Below, piece after piece: positions 21,647 through 33,292 of a stretch of DNA of 64,000 nucleotides. A program made the position numbers and the translations under genes. The notes beneath the pieces were generated by a model. That model made no database searches. It saw nothing but the letters and a program-made list of their open reading frames with translations, and was not told the origin of the DNA. Each line of letters opens with the position of its first letter. The stretch's first letter is position 1. This stretch comes from Cystobasidiopsis lactophilus (taxonomy: Eukaryota; Basidiomycota; Agaricostilbomycetes; Agaricostilbales; Chionosphaeraceae), in the NCBI GenBank assembly GCA_001599975.1, contig BCIO01000003.1:3742996-3806995 (forward strand). The letters are read 5' to 3'.

Positions 21647-23954
21647 TTAGGTCACTGCGAGGTCCGGTGATGTCTTAGCGCCAAGTGGCACAATCAGTGA
21701 GGCCGAACACTCACATGAATACTTGGGGCCACCTCCGCCTTCGGGCACACACCAGGTGATGTCGTTTGCGGGAGCCTTGATGGAACATCTGTGCAGATCG
21801 GACGCAAAATGAGCATACCATCTCCTAGGAAGTCTAAAAACAACCTACGTTTTGCAATGTATGCAATTCTGAGAGTTGATAACGAATCTAGAGCACCAGA
21901 ATGAGTTCAGACCAAGACTAGAGGGCAAAAGAACGAACCGATGTCCCAAAGCGTCCGCCTCCCCGCCCGCCTCGGCCACATCCGGGTACTCGTACACGCC
22001 AGCTGGGCACACCCGGCTCAGCAAGCCGGCGTACTTGCCAAACTCCTCTTCCGTGTGCCGTTTGTGGTCGCCGTCCTTGACCACCAAGTGCGGCGGCTGG
22101 TTCTCGGCATGGTTGGTGCCAGTGCGCGCCACCGAGGTCAGGATGTCGAACGACACCTCGCCATCCGGGTTCGGGTAGTCAATGGGCTTGTGCTTGCTGT
22201 GAGGTCCAACCGTGATTAGCTTCCGAGCGACTGCGAGCTAAAGTCATGATGCAACTCACGAAGCGAGCTCGGTAAACTGGTAGTCCTCCTTAGGGTGGTG
22301 GAACGTCCATGGCACTCGGCCCTTGAGAATGAGCGAGTCGACACCAGAGTAGGCGATGCCGCCCCACATGCCCAGCGGCGAGTGGAAGGACGGGCGGATG
22401 TTGCGGACCTCCTTGAGCTCCTTCCACACCCACGACTCCTCCATGCCCTGCTGGTACGAGTCCATGGTGAGCGGCTCCAAAGGCGGCAGGTTCTCCTCGT
22501 CCACCTCTTCTGCCGCTTCCTCCTCTGTGGCCGAGAGCGACGCCGAGTCCTGCTGCGCCACCAAAGACTTGTAGGCCGCTTCGGCTGCCAACATGCCGGA
22601 CTTCATTGACGTGTGAGTGCCTTTGATCTTGGGCACGTTGAGGAAGCCAGCGCTGTCACCGATCAAGGCGCCGCCGGGGAAGGTGAGCTTGGGGATGGAT
22701 TGGAAGCCGCCCTCGTTGAGCGCTCGCCCGCCATAAGCCAGGCATTCGCCACCCTCAAGAAGGCGCTTGAAGAAAGGGTGCTGCTTCATCCGCTGGAACT
22801 CGCGGAAAGGCGACAGGTAAGGGTTGCGGTAATCCAGCCCGAGCACCAGGCCGATCGACACCAGGCCGTCTTCCATGTGGTACAGCCACGATCCACCGTC
22901 TGATTGATGGGGTGTGAGAAGTCGAAACGATGCGCAAAGAAGAGAAGGCAGCTCACATTCAGGAGCCAGGGGCCAGCCCATGGTGTGCACAATCTTGCCC
23001 GGTTCCCGGACCTCCTCCCTGACCCTCCACACCTCCTTCACGCCCAAACCATACGTCTGGGGGTCCTTTCCTTCTCGCAGGTTGAACTTCTTGATGGCGA
23101 TCTTGCTCAAGCTGCCGTGGCACCCGTCGGCGAGCAAGGTCAAGCGGGCCTCAAAGTTCATGCCGGGCTCGTAAGAGTCTTTGGGCTGCCGGTTCTTGTC
23201 CAAGCCGACGTCGTTGGTCTGCACGCCGCGGATGGACTTGCCGTCCTCGGTGTAGAGCAGGGCGGCGCCAGCGAAGCCAGAGTAGATCTCGACGCCGAGG
23301 GCCTCGGCTTGCTCGGCCAGCCAGCGGGTGACTCGGCTGAGGGAGACGATGTAGTTGCCGTGGTTGTTCATTTGCGGCGGGTGCGGCATGGGAAAAGAGC
23401 TGTTCTTGGTGAGCCAGCGCATGGCGTCCGACTTGGCCTCTTGATTTAAAGGCGCGCCCTTCTCCTTCCAGTCCGGAATGAGCTCATTCAAAGCTCTCGG
23501 CTCGATGACGGCGCCAGAAAGGATGTGGGCTCCTGCAAATCACCAGCAGAAAAAAAAGGTTCAAGCACCCCGCGTTAGAAATCGCTGGGCAGCGCGAAAG
23601 TCGCTCAGAAAGAAGTCCCTCACCGACTTCTGGGCCTTTTTCAAGCACGATGACCCTGATCTCGCGCCCGTCGGCCTCGGCGAGCTGCTTGAGCTTGATG
23701 GCAGCGGACAGGCCAGCGGGACCTCCGCCCGCGATGCACACGTCCACCTGGTCCGCCACGCGCTCCTGGTCCGGCAGGTTGAAGCCGGTGATGCCCTCCG
23801 CGACGTCGATGGGCGTGGCCAGGCGGGCGACCGAGCAGGCAGCGAAGGATCGGGCCTTGATCAGGCTCTTGCGGCTTTTCGCGGGTTGGAGAAGCTGGAT
23901 GCGGCTGGGGCCCAGCAGGGCGACTGACCGCCTCAAGCCAGCTGCTTTCTTCAT
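21647..23954 (-). CDS. CIR2: Electron transfer flavoprotein-ubiquinone oxidoreductase
   Basis: Mitochondrial inner-membrane enzyme that passes electrons from reduced ETF to ubiquinone. The ATG at 23954 opens a basic, Ser/Arg-rich targeting sequence; upstream in-frame starts are not ATG. The FAD-binding CIAGGGPAGLSAAI follows near residue 75, then the GAHILSGAVIEPRALNELIP region across intron 1. The ubiquinone domain contains HTMGWPL and GGSWLYHMEDG, and FPGGALIGDSAGFLNVPKIKG is the second FAD motif. The C-terminal 4Fe-4S ligands are RVCPAGVYEY and NCIHCKTC. The last intron (21714-21655) leads to a two-codon terminal exon after the GGGGPKYS motif. One 57-nt intron near 22905-22961 is a stop-free multiple of three. 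Confidence 0.95.
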
Positions 23955-24408
23955 GCTGAAAAAGCTTGTCGAAAGAGTTCGAGCGATGGGTGGCAAAATG
24001 CTCGATCGAGAGCAAACATTGAATTCTGGATTGCCTGAACCGAGCCAATCACATGTTGGCTATAGCGAACGCCTTTTGCGCGTAACGCTCTGCAATTTCT
24101 AGTTCCAGGCACTACTATACAACGTGCAAGCGGTGTTCTAGATGAGAAAGTGCCTCGGTCGCGAGTTCGTCCGCGGACGCAACGGCGAGAGGATGGGACC
24201 GTGGCCGAGAGGTTGGTGCGGAGTCCGGTGGCAAAAGGGGATGCAACCCGTCGCGCACCGTGTGCAGTCGTATTTCCTGGATGCATGGCTGCAGAGACTT
24301 GGGGCGACTGGCGATGTTGATGAGCCTGTGAGCAGGAAGGTGCTGGTCAGACACCGGTGGCGAACCTTGTCTGAAGTGGACCATTGCTCACCCTTTGCAC
24401 CACCACGA
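23955..24408. other. Promoter of ETF-QO
   Basis: This separates the 3' end of the D-2-hydroxyglutarate dehydrogenase gene from the ETF-QO start. No gene is supported. Confidence 0.5.
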
Positions 24409-26514
24409 TCACTGAGAGTCTTTCACCGCGGACGACTGTGGTGCGTTCTCCCTCGGCAAGAAGTACTGTGCATCGACTACCCCGTTCAGACCGCCGCAAA
24501 TGCCAAAAAGGAGAGGAGCAGGAACACGCACCTTGTAAGGGTTCAACAAGCCTTTGGGGTCGAACAATTTCTTGATCTGGCGCATGACTTCCACGTTGCC
24601 TTCGGGCTGGGAGTAGTTGATGTACGGCGCCTTCATCAGCCCTAACCCGTGCTCCGCTGAGATGCTGCCTTTTTTTGATGCTGCGTGGAACACCCGTTTT
24701 CAATATACTTGGTCGACTACGCAGGAGAAGGGAAGAAGGGGAAACGAACAGGTCCATTTGTAGATCCAGGGCTCGATGACTTCCTCGATCCGGCTTTCGA
24801 AAGCCCTAGCGACCACGTTAACGTGGATGTTACCTGTGCATTCAAGAACTCAGCTTAGACCAACAACCAAAGGTCTAAAAAGAGAAGAGAAACGCACCAT
24901 CTCCGACATGTCCATAGCCCACAACAGTCTTCACACTCCCATCCCCGTCCATGTCCATGCCTTTGGCTTTAAACACCTCCCTCAAGTCCTCCACCACCCC
25001 ATACATCGCGTCCAAAGGCAAGGACAAGTCGTACTTGTACACCTTGCCCGCTTTCCCAGCTGCCTCCGCCACCCCTTCCCGCAAGTTCCAAAGCGTGGAA
25101 GCTTGCGCCGCAGTCTCGGCTAGCACGCCGTCTTTGATGGTTTCTTCCTCTAGGAGGTTTTCCAAAAAGCTGGCCAGTTTCTGTTTTTTGCCCCCCTCGC
25201 TTTTTTGAGCCTCGGAACGCAAAAGGTGAAGGGGAAGGGAGGAAGAACGAACCTCATCGTCGTGCTCCTTATTGCTTCCGCTGGTCTCAATCACAGCGTA
25301 GAACTGCCTCTCCCCGTTCTCCCCTGCTGAAATCGGCCGGTTGGTGGACCCCGAATGGTGGAGGGAGAGCTGAAAGGCTTCCTCGTCGATGAACTCGAAC
25401 GCGGAGAGGATCTCCCCCAAGTTTTGCTTGGCCTCGACGAAGACCTTGAGGATGGAGGGGAAGGAGGAGACGGCGAGCATGGCTACGTTGTGGGCCTGAG
25501 CGTCTCTTTTGGTCTAATGCTGGCGCTTAAAGAGGGGAAAGAAGAACACGCACGGATGACCGACGAGGGGTTAAAATGGTGACGCCGGTGATGATGCCTA
25601 AAGTGCCTTCGGCGCCGATGAAGAGTTGTTTGAGGTCGTAGCCTGTTTCCCACCACACACCTCAAAATCCCATCTTCTTCGGAATGGATATAAGGGAAGG
25701 GTAGAACGAACCGGTGTTGTCCTTCCTCAGGCCATTCATGCCCATGGAGAGCACGGTGCCCTTCTCATCGGGCAAGACGGCCTCCACGCCTAGGACGGAG
25801 CCATGGAGGGAGCCATACCTCAACAGCCTCAAACCTCCAGCGTTGGTGGCGACGTTGCCGCCGATGTGGCAGGTGCCCTTTGCGCCCAAGTCCAAAGGCA
25901 TGATGTAGCCTTGTTGGGCGATGGCCTCGTCCAACACTTGCAGCACGCAGCCCGAGTCGGCGGTGAGGATGCCCGACGTCGAATCGAACGACCTGATCTT
26001 GTTTAACCCCAACTGTTATCGTCTTTAGTATATGTGTATCCTCAGAGTGGCAATAAGGCAAACATACGGTGGAAATGACGAGTTCATCGTGGACGGGCAC
26101 TGAGCCGCCCACCAACCCGCTGTTGCCGCCTTGGGGCACAATGGCGATGTCGTTGGCGTAGCAGTAAGCCATCAATTGAGACACTTGCTCCGTCGTCTTG
26201 GGCTTTAAGATGGTGCTGGATTGACCCTTATATTTGGACCTTTAACCCAGTATAACAAATTAGTATTGAATTATAACCAAAGTGTTAAGACGCACATCCA
26301 ATCCTCGTTGAAACCCGCCAACTCGGACGCATCGCTGCCTTCCAAAGTTGACAGGATCGCATTCGGCTCTGGCAAGATGGACCGGAAAGCGGCCAAGTCG
26401 GAAGAGTCAAGCTGCTTGTACTGCGAACCCCGGCTTGGGACGTGGCTCGACCACCGCCGTTGCAAGCGTCTTAACGAGCCTGCCACAAGCCTGGCGCTGG
26501 CCATTTGGTTGGTG
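24409..26514 (-). CDS. D-2-hydroxyglutarate / D-lactate dehydrogenase (FAD-linked)
   Basis: Mitochondrial FAD enzyme oxidising D-2-hydroxy acids; it most resembles yeast DLD2/DLD3 and animal D2HGDH. The ATG at 26514 begins an Arg-rich presequence ([18 protein letters not shown]). The FAD-binding PCMH domain shows [18 protein letters not shown], then [28 protein letters not shown] and [14 protein letters not shown]. The C-terminal domain shows GYGHVGDGN (metal-binding His), SISAEHGLG and [12 protein letters not shown] final exon after a GTGCGT...CAG intron adds YFLPRENAP and a polar tail. At least seven introns are present. It lies 454 bases upstream of ETF-QO on the same strand. A strict D-lactate specificity cannot be excluded. 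Confidence 0.9.
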
Positions 26515-27059
26515 TTGGACAAACAAATTGCGCTCTTCGACTTTTGGACCCGATGGACCAATTAGCCGACTTCTGACTTTTAACCGATCCTGCTGCTGCT
26601 CGACTTGTAGACTGCATTCACTGTGTGGATTGTAGACTGAAATGATTCTGGAGGGCATGAGAGCCCGAGCGGCGCGCGAGCAACCTGCCGGCCACTGCAT
26701 GCGTTTGCGATTTGGAGTGATCCCGCGCCTGGGTGTGTCTTTGGGACTCTTCTCATTTGCTCAGGCAGTCAAATGAAGCTTGTTTTGCAAGGCAATGGAG
26801 CCAAAAGGTCTGAATGCTAGCTGGGCACTCGCTCGACGCTTTGTCGAAAAGCACACCCAAAACTGGCCAACGACTAGGCCCCTTCGCCGCGTCTACCCTG
26901 CCTTTATACCACTGTACTGCCAGCTCTACACAAATTAGCTCGAGTCGACGTCTGGCTGAAACCCGGACGTCTCTCAATGCTCGGAATGCACACGGGCAGC
27001 AGCCTTCGAGGGCGCGCCCAAGGCTTGTTTGCCTTTCGCCCCGCTTGTGCTCGAAAACG
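26515..27059. other. Divergent promoter region
   Basis: Between the dehydrogenase and a plus-strand secreted-protein gene. A TTTATA element lies near 26911. The open frame that starts at 26814 runs through into the next gene but its first 82 codons look like leader. Confidence 0.5.
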
Positions 27060-27966
27060 ATGCCTGTTCAATGGCGCCTGCTCGCACTGCTGCTGTCTCT
27101 GGCCCGAGCCGATTCAAGAGTCGCCCAACTCCAACTACCCGCTTCCCCCGACGCCTTAACGACCGTCCTGTCGACCCTCACCCTCACCCTCACCGACCAC
27201 CTCACCTCGACTCTCACCTTGGAGCACACCACGTTCCAAGACACACTCACCAACCACTTCCTCCTAGGCCCCTCGAACCAGAGTCCCGACGACCCGGTCA
27301 TTTACAACCTGACCTTAGCGGACTCCGAGGCCGCTTACCTCCTCGACCACGGCGCTCAAGACTGCGTGTCCAAAGCCCTGGCGACCGAGGATCACAGCGT
27401 GGAGTGCTACTTGCAAGGCAGGCAGTACGTCCAGATCCAAGGCACCTTCTTCACCACCCTCGAGCAGGCCATCTCCACCTTTGACCAAATCAAAACCGTC
27501 ACCTTGACTTTCACCCAGACGCTCTCTACTATCTCCTTTGCAGCCCCTCCTCCAGCAGCAGCATCGACCAGCGCAGCCCTTCCCAGCCCGACTTCCTCCT
27601 TCGTCCGGCGTCATTTCCACTGCTCCCTCGCCCAGCTCCAAAAGCTCAAGCATCATCAAAGGTTCTTTTAACCTTCCTTCAAATTCCTGACGCGGACAGT
27701 AGTGGCTCATTTTCGAGTCCTTGTTCGAGAAAACAGAATCGACGCAAGTTGAAGTCTCAGACTCGCTCGACTCCCTCACCATCCTCAATTCGACCTCGGC
27801 CCCGATTGAGCCCCCCTCCCCGCGCATACCGACTCTTACATCTACTTCCACTTCTTTCCCGGTCCCCGCGCAGCCACCGTCTAGCAGCGCATCTCGACTT
27901 GGCAATGGCGCAGCTGCTGTTGCTCTTCGCGTGTTTGTGGCCGCACTCACCGTTTTGTGTGCTTAA
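27060..27966 (+). CDS. Putative GPI-anchored secreted orphan protein
   Basis: The ATG at 27060 gives a signal peptide (MPVQWRLLALLLSLARADS). The mature part is rich in Thr/Leu repeats (TLTLTLTDHLTSTLTL), then has a compact region with two cysteines (QDCVSKAL, VECYLQG) and ends in an Ala/Pro/Ser-rich linker. The 27721-27966 frame ends with Ser-rich sequence followed by a hydrophobic tail (AAAVALRVFVAALTVLCA), as expected of a GPI-attachment signal. The join between the two frames is not resolved: a frame change at 27600-27720 implies one or two introns. I recognise no family. Confidence 0.5.
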
Positions 27967-28211
27967 GACCCATTTTTAATGCTACTCGCCCTCTGACTAC
28001 TCGTCTGTTCAGCCTGGGTGTGGTTTGGGACGCTTGCCGTTGAAGAGCTAGATGAGGTCCGCGGGTCTAGGGAGTCCAACTGGGGGGAGCTCGAAGGTTC
28101 AGACTGCATTTTTGGGCGCCTGTAAAGCCATCGAAAGCGGGGTAGTTGAGCAGTCGGTCGAATGCAAACCTATGTGGGCACCGAGTGAACAAAGTTTATA
28201 GTACTCCAAAA

Positions 28212-30101
28212 CTACATGCTCCGCCCGAGAGCCAAAGAGACCAGTATGTTGATACACACAACAGCCGCAAATACGACATGCACCAAATTGCCACCCAGCC
28301 ACTGGCTCTTGATGCTGAAAGAAAATAGGCTGCCGGGGCAAGAGGTCTTTTGAGGTTTCCGAGATCTCTTGTAGGGAGGGTTATAATGCGTGGGCTCACC
28401 TAGTGGAGAAAGCTGGGCCGAAAGCCCGAGAGATGGAGGCCAGAGTTTGGCTGAGCCCGTTCACGCCACCCAGGCAGCCTGGAGGAGCCGATGTGGCCAC
28501 CATCTCCGTCATCGCTCTGTGATCAAGCTCGGCTCTAAGTGACTGAACATTTTCGATTTAAGAAGCATTGATGCACGCATAGGCGATGTAGATGGCGATC
28601 CCAGAGAAGATGATGCCACACAAGCAAACCAGCGTGAGCAAGTGCCACTTCGAGTCCGCGGTGGTCGACCAATTGGCCAGAGGCATCGCGACAGCAGCGA
28701 TGAGCAGGCATGGAATGGCAGCGCAGTAGACTTTGAGCGTGCCGAATCGCTTTTCTAACCACGGGTAAGTGAAAAATGCCGTAAAGCCGGACAAGAGACC
28801 GATGACACCAAAAGTGACCTGGTTAGGGGGGCAACATGGAGTTGTCAGCTTGAAGGTCAGGTTGAGTTAAAAAAGGGCCTTGTACTCACACCTAGCTCGG
28901 CCAAGCCTAAACCCAAGCCACCATTCTCGCGCGGCTCGAACAAGAAGATCATTACTATGGACAGCCACATCATGTCGGACTGCGAGCACAGAGATGTCAG
29001 TGACTCGGTCATGGGGAAAGAACAGCTACTCACCAGGGCAAGCGAACCGTAGCTCACTACGGCCCACCGCACGCGCGGGATGCGCAGAAGCCCAATGCCA
29101 GAAGGCGAGTCATGAGAGTACGCATCTTCCCGAAGCAGGGGTGAGGAAAACAGGTGACTGTTGTTGTCGTCGTCGCGTTCGTAAATCTTACTTGAGAGTT
29201 CGGTATAGTCATGCGCCGGGTGGCCATCTCGAGTCTGCCCAGCCGTCAGCAAACTTGCGGCAGGCTTGCGTTCAGTCGCAGAAATACCTCCTTGAAAAGA
29301 AGCAGCATTGTCAGAGCGGATAATAACGGCCAGATGGCGGCAAGCATAGCTGGCCATAGGAAGGGAAACGTGACGAAAAGCCTGGTTTCCGAAAAGGGAG
29401 GCTTCCGAGCCATGGCAGCGCCGAATCCTCCAAGTGCAGGGCCGATGGTAGACCCGATGCCCCAGCCCAAAGAGGGCAGGGTAAAGACGACGGGATCATC
29501 CGTCAGCTGGGAGTCAACAGCGTCAGCGATGAAGCGAACAGCTGATGCGACAAACCAACTCGCCTCGCGGAGACAGCTCTTTACAACGGAAGCATTGCCG
29601 TTGAGCATCCCAAGCAAAGAGCGTGATGCAAGCATGGCCCAAAGTGATTTCGAGCAGCCGAAGCATAGGACTGAGATAGCCGACCCAACTCCGCCACAGA
29701 GCAAGACCTTCTTTCTGCCCCAGCGATCTGTCAGAGCGCCCCAGCGGTAGGCGAAGATGGCCCCAGAGAGATAGAAACTGCTCTCGACCAGACCACTATG
29801 GAGGTTTCAGCGCCCCGCTGGCTGGGAAGGTCTTGGCCTAGGCTCACCTGTAATTACCGACTTCGGCGGGCGTGAGTGCAATCCCGTAGTCTAGTAGAGC
29901 TTGTTGGATGTAGCTGCACTAGAGTCTCAGCAGTAGCCTGGACAATGAGTGAAGGCAGAGCTAGACGTACGGAAAGATGGAGGAGAAAGCGATGGGTTCG
30001 CAGACGAGGACCAGCAGCAGAAGCGCTAGCTGCAGTTTAGGTAAGGCATCTGAGCGCATTCCGAGGGCAGCAGACGTCGGTCGACCGAGGTGAAAAGCCA
30101 T
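28212..30101 (-). CDS. MFS transporter, ZIFL1/YCR023C type
   Basis: Twelve-helix drug/ion antiporter-like MFS protein. The ATG at 30101 starts MAFHLGRP, and helix 1 is LALLLLVLVCEPIAFSSIFP. The helix 2-3 loop is YRWGALTDRWGRKK. Helices 4-5 carry MLASRSLLGMLNGN and GWGIGSTIGPALGG, typical of this subgroup (Arabidopsis ZIFL1, yeast YCR023C). After the central loop (Ser/Asp-rich, near 29100-29280) the second half has GFTAFFTYPWLEKRFG and IFSGIAIYIAYACINAS. The last exons read GLSQTLASISRAFGPAFST and SIKSQWLGGN..., ending at TAG 28212. Introns are short and numerous. The substrate is unknown. Confidence 0.8.
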
Positions 30102-30650
30102 TGCGTGCGATGAATCGGGCAGGCCAACGAGCTGAGCGAGGCAGACTCCTCGCCCGGGTTCAAAGACCAGAGGCCGGCTTCGAGACATTTCACACGCCAT
30201 GGTGAGGGGTGAGGGGCAACAGAAAACGGCAGTTGGAGATGGTGCCGAAGCCACTGTTGCGTAGGTTGGACTGCCATGGGCACCCCTCGAGCGTCTGGAC
30301 GCCACTGGCGACTTTGACTGCCAATGTACGCGGTCAGATAATAAACACAAAGAGCTTATTAAGAGCTCCAAAGAACTAGCGTCACGGGCTTGGAGTGTCG
30401 GAACGAGTCTGCGAGAACTCGGCGCGGCGGCCTGAGCCTGGCTGCAAGGGGTCAAGCTTCGAGCTCCGGAAGAACGCTGGCTTGCTGTTATGCAGCATGA
30501 ACCATCGAAACGTGAGCAACCGAAACGAGATTTCAATTCGAAAGGAAGGTCTATTGGATCGCAGCTTAATGCCAGCCATGATGGAACAAACATCACTCGC
30601 CCATGAGCAGTCCGCCTACAGCTTGTTAGTTTCCCAATGCGAAAGTTCCC
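30102..30650. other. Intergenic, MFS promoter
   Basis: No supported gene; the overlapping minus-strand open frame (29961-30596) is upstream read-through of the MFS first exon. Confidence 0.5.
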
Positions 30651-33292
30651 TCACCCGACCAGCTCTCCACGTCTTCCAGAACACAAAGGCCTGGTGAAAG
30701 TTAGAAATGAGTGCGATTCGAGTGGACGCAAAAGAAGGCAACTTGCATACTCCAGAGCAATCACGACTCCGTACACCGCAGCAATCAAGATGAGTGCCGC
30801 ATTGCTCTCCATGAGCGTGAAGATCGGAGCGGGTGTCTTCTTAAGCTCCGACGCGGATCCGTTGTCATTGATGGAGACCACAAAAACGAAATGCTGCAAG
30901 CCAACGGCAAGGAGTCCGAGCAGGCAGAGGATGGCGCCAAAGACCGATCGCACCGCGTCGTTGAAGATGTGAACAATGTCTGCACCAGTGCTGAATGTCC
31001 GCATCTCACTCGCGGTGTGAGAATTTGACTCACTCTCCTTCTCGTTCCGTGTGACGCTTAAAAGTGCCATGATGATCAGAATGCCACCAGCGCAGGGCAT
31101 GATCCAAAGGGCCCCTTCAAAGCCTTCGGTGTGTAATTCGGAAGCAAACTCTGTGAGTAGCTGGGTGGCTTCACTTGCTTGGCGGATCTGTTCGGTCGAG
31201 TCCGTTGTGCTGCTGTTGTAGAGAGGCGCGTACTTGGCAAGCTTGGCATAGCTCTCCTCAACCTCTGGACTGGGTTCGATCTGGAAGCCTATAGAAGCGA
31301 GCTGCCAAAGAACTTGTCCGTAGTATTGATAAAAATCAACAAAGGGATTGACTAGAAAAGGTCCTGGCTGAGCTTGCTTGGACCAGGTATGCCTGGAAGA
31401 ATACATACCGCCTGCGGTAGAGTTGGGTTGAAAGAGAGAGCCAAGACGAAGTGTTTCATCTGCCAGACTGGGCTGCAGCGCCAAAACGTTGGCTTGTAAA
31501 AGGACCGCAGGGGGGATAGCGGCTCCATTGACGGCAGCTTCGTCCAAAGCAAAGGCTAAATCAACCGCAAAGTTGAATGACCGGGTCATAGCTAGCGATA
31601 CGATGTTGTTCTGCAAACGGATCGATTTCACTTCAGCTCCACTCCCAAATTAAACCGAAAACAGTACCTTAAGTGAGGCGAGAGTAAGAAGCAGCATCAA
31701 GTGTAAAGGAAAGTGGAGCAAAGCTTGGGTTTGCTTGAGGATGTGCCTAAAGACAACACAAGAAGGACACAACTTACCCCAAGCGGTGCCTCTGACTCGC
31801 CCAACCCATCGATCGTTGTTGGTAAAGATGATCCACCACAGCTCGAAAATAAGAAGGACAGCGCAAAAGATTTGGAAGAAAATGGCGCCATATGTGTGGG
31901 CAAAGGCAGCAATCGCTTTGTCTACGCTGTGCAGTAAGCCAATGATGCCTTCGCCGCTGCACTCGCTAGCCGTTGAGCTTGATCACTAATCGTGGAACTC
32001 AACTTACAGGATGACTGTCAGCTATGCGAATTAGAAAATGCGACCAAGGCAACGAGTAGAGGAGTGAACGAACTAAGAGTGAAGGCGCCCAAGCGCTCCG
32101 TCAGCCTTTCCGAAGGCATGCGGGAAAAGGAAGAGCGGAAAGCCACATATGCAGTACCCGACACCTCAACGAAGAGGCCAATGTAGAGTAGAGCGATCTT
32201 GGTGGTGCAGAGCGAAGCAGTGTTTGGACTGAGCGAGCTCGAAATGGTCCAGCAGACCATCGAGGCTGCAGACACACAGCCTTGAACTGTCTGCGAGTAG
32301 GCAGGCCGATTGCTTCTCCTTGCGAGCCAGGCCACTGCGTCATAAGTCAGCCGATACGGTGCAACGTTTGCGAGGGCTGGCCACGCGCCATAAAAATATT
32401 GAAGCGCAAGCAGGCCTCGATTGATCGCGACAGCCATGGTAATGATGAAGAAGCTGCGCCCAGCTTGAAGGTGGACAAAAGCGTCTGTGGACGTTTCATC
32501 TGCCGCCGGTGATCTCAAGGCGGCCAGATCCCATCCATCGGTGCTCGCGCCAACATCTGTCGCTTACTGAGTATCGTGGATGTTGTACGTTCGGCAGAAA
32601 CATACAGCAGAACAGAAGAATTTGGGCCAATTTGAATGCTCGGTGCAGAAGGTCTTCTGCTTGAAAGCGAACTGCCACCAAAACTCGCACCGATGAGCTT
32701 CGTTTGCTTCGCGTGCTAGGAGGGGAAGATATACCATCGTAGAAGGTTTGAGACGCCCAGAGCCTGTACAATCACTCAGAATCCTGCACGGTGACAGAAG
32801 CCGATCGATCTGGCACTTGACATACCACCAATAGATCGAGAAGAAGGCGAAGAACTCAAGCACGCTAGAGGGCACGGTGATTTCGACGTCCGATGAGAAG
32901 GTGTTCAGTGTAGCGACAGCAATCAAGTCGTCTGGTCAAGCCCAGTGAGCGCCTCAATCTTTCGAAAAAACACATTACTCACAGAACAAAGACAACCAGT
33001 CCGTCGCCATCAGGAAGTCCGGCAACCATTTGCGTCTTGATCGCGTATAAGAGTCCTCATTAAGAGGTATCCTGCTGGGCAGGATAACGGGCGGCAAGAA
33101 GGACTGGGCCAGATCCCGCTCGGTGAGCTCTCGGGTCAAGTGGTGCATCTTGTAATGAGCGTCATCGCTCTCCATCTCTTCGGAATCGTTCGCCTCTTGT
33201 CCTAACACGGTGCCAACGTTCGGTCCTTCGTTGATCCCGGGTCCATCATATCGTGACTCTGCGAGAGCATTAAGGCCGCCTTCAGCCGCCAT
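30651..33292 (-). CDS. LtrA-like (low temperature requirement A) membrane protein
   Basis: Polytopic membrane protein of the LtrA family, function poorly known. The ATG at 33292 begins a hydrophilic N-terminus of about 100 residues. The core starts WLSLFYDDLIAVATLNTFSS (joined over a GTGAGT intron), then FFAFFSIYWW, SQTFYDVRFQAEDLLHRAFK and a further series of helices (SFFIITMAVAINRGLLALQYF; IALLYIGLFVEVSGTAYVAF). This is the order seen in fungal LtrA proteins. A large extracellular or lumenal loop follows (31100-31560), then three more helices near 30780-31080. The last intron-like segment is a multiple of three, so two C-terminal versions are possible, both ending at 30651. The neighbouring MFS gene has the same orientation. 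Confidence 0.75.

Noticed and set aside
22904-23449. 181-codon plus-strand open frame
   Set aside because: It is the antisense shadow of the ETF-QO exons, whose family match is certain.
27315-27950. 211-codon minus-strand open frame
   Set aside because: Antisense to the signal-peptide-containing secreted protein gene; low-complexity Glu/Gly composition mirrors the plus-strand Ser/Pro linker.
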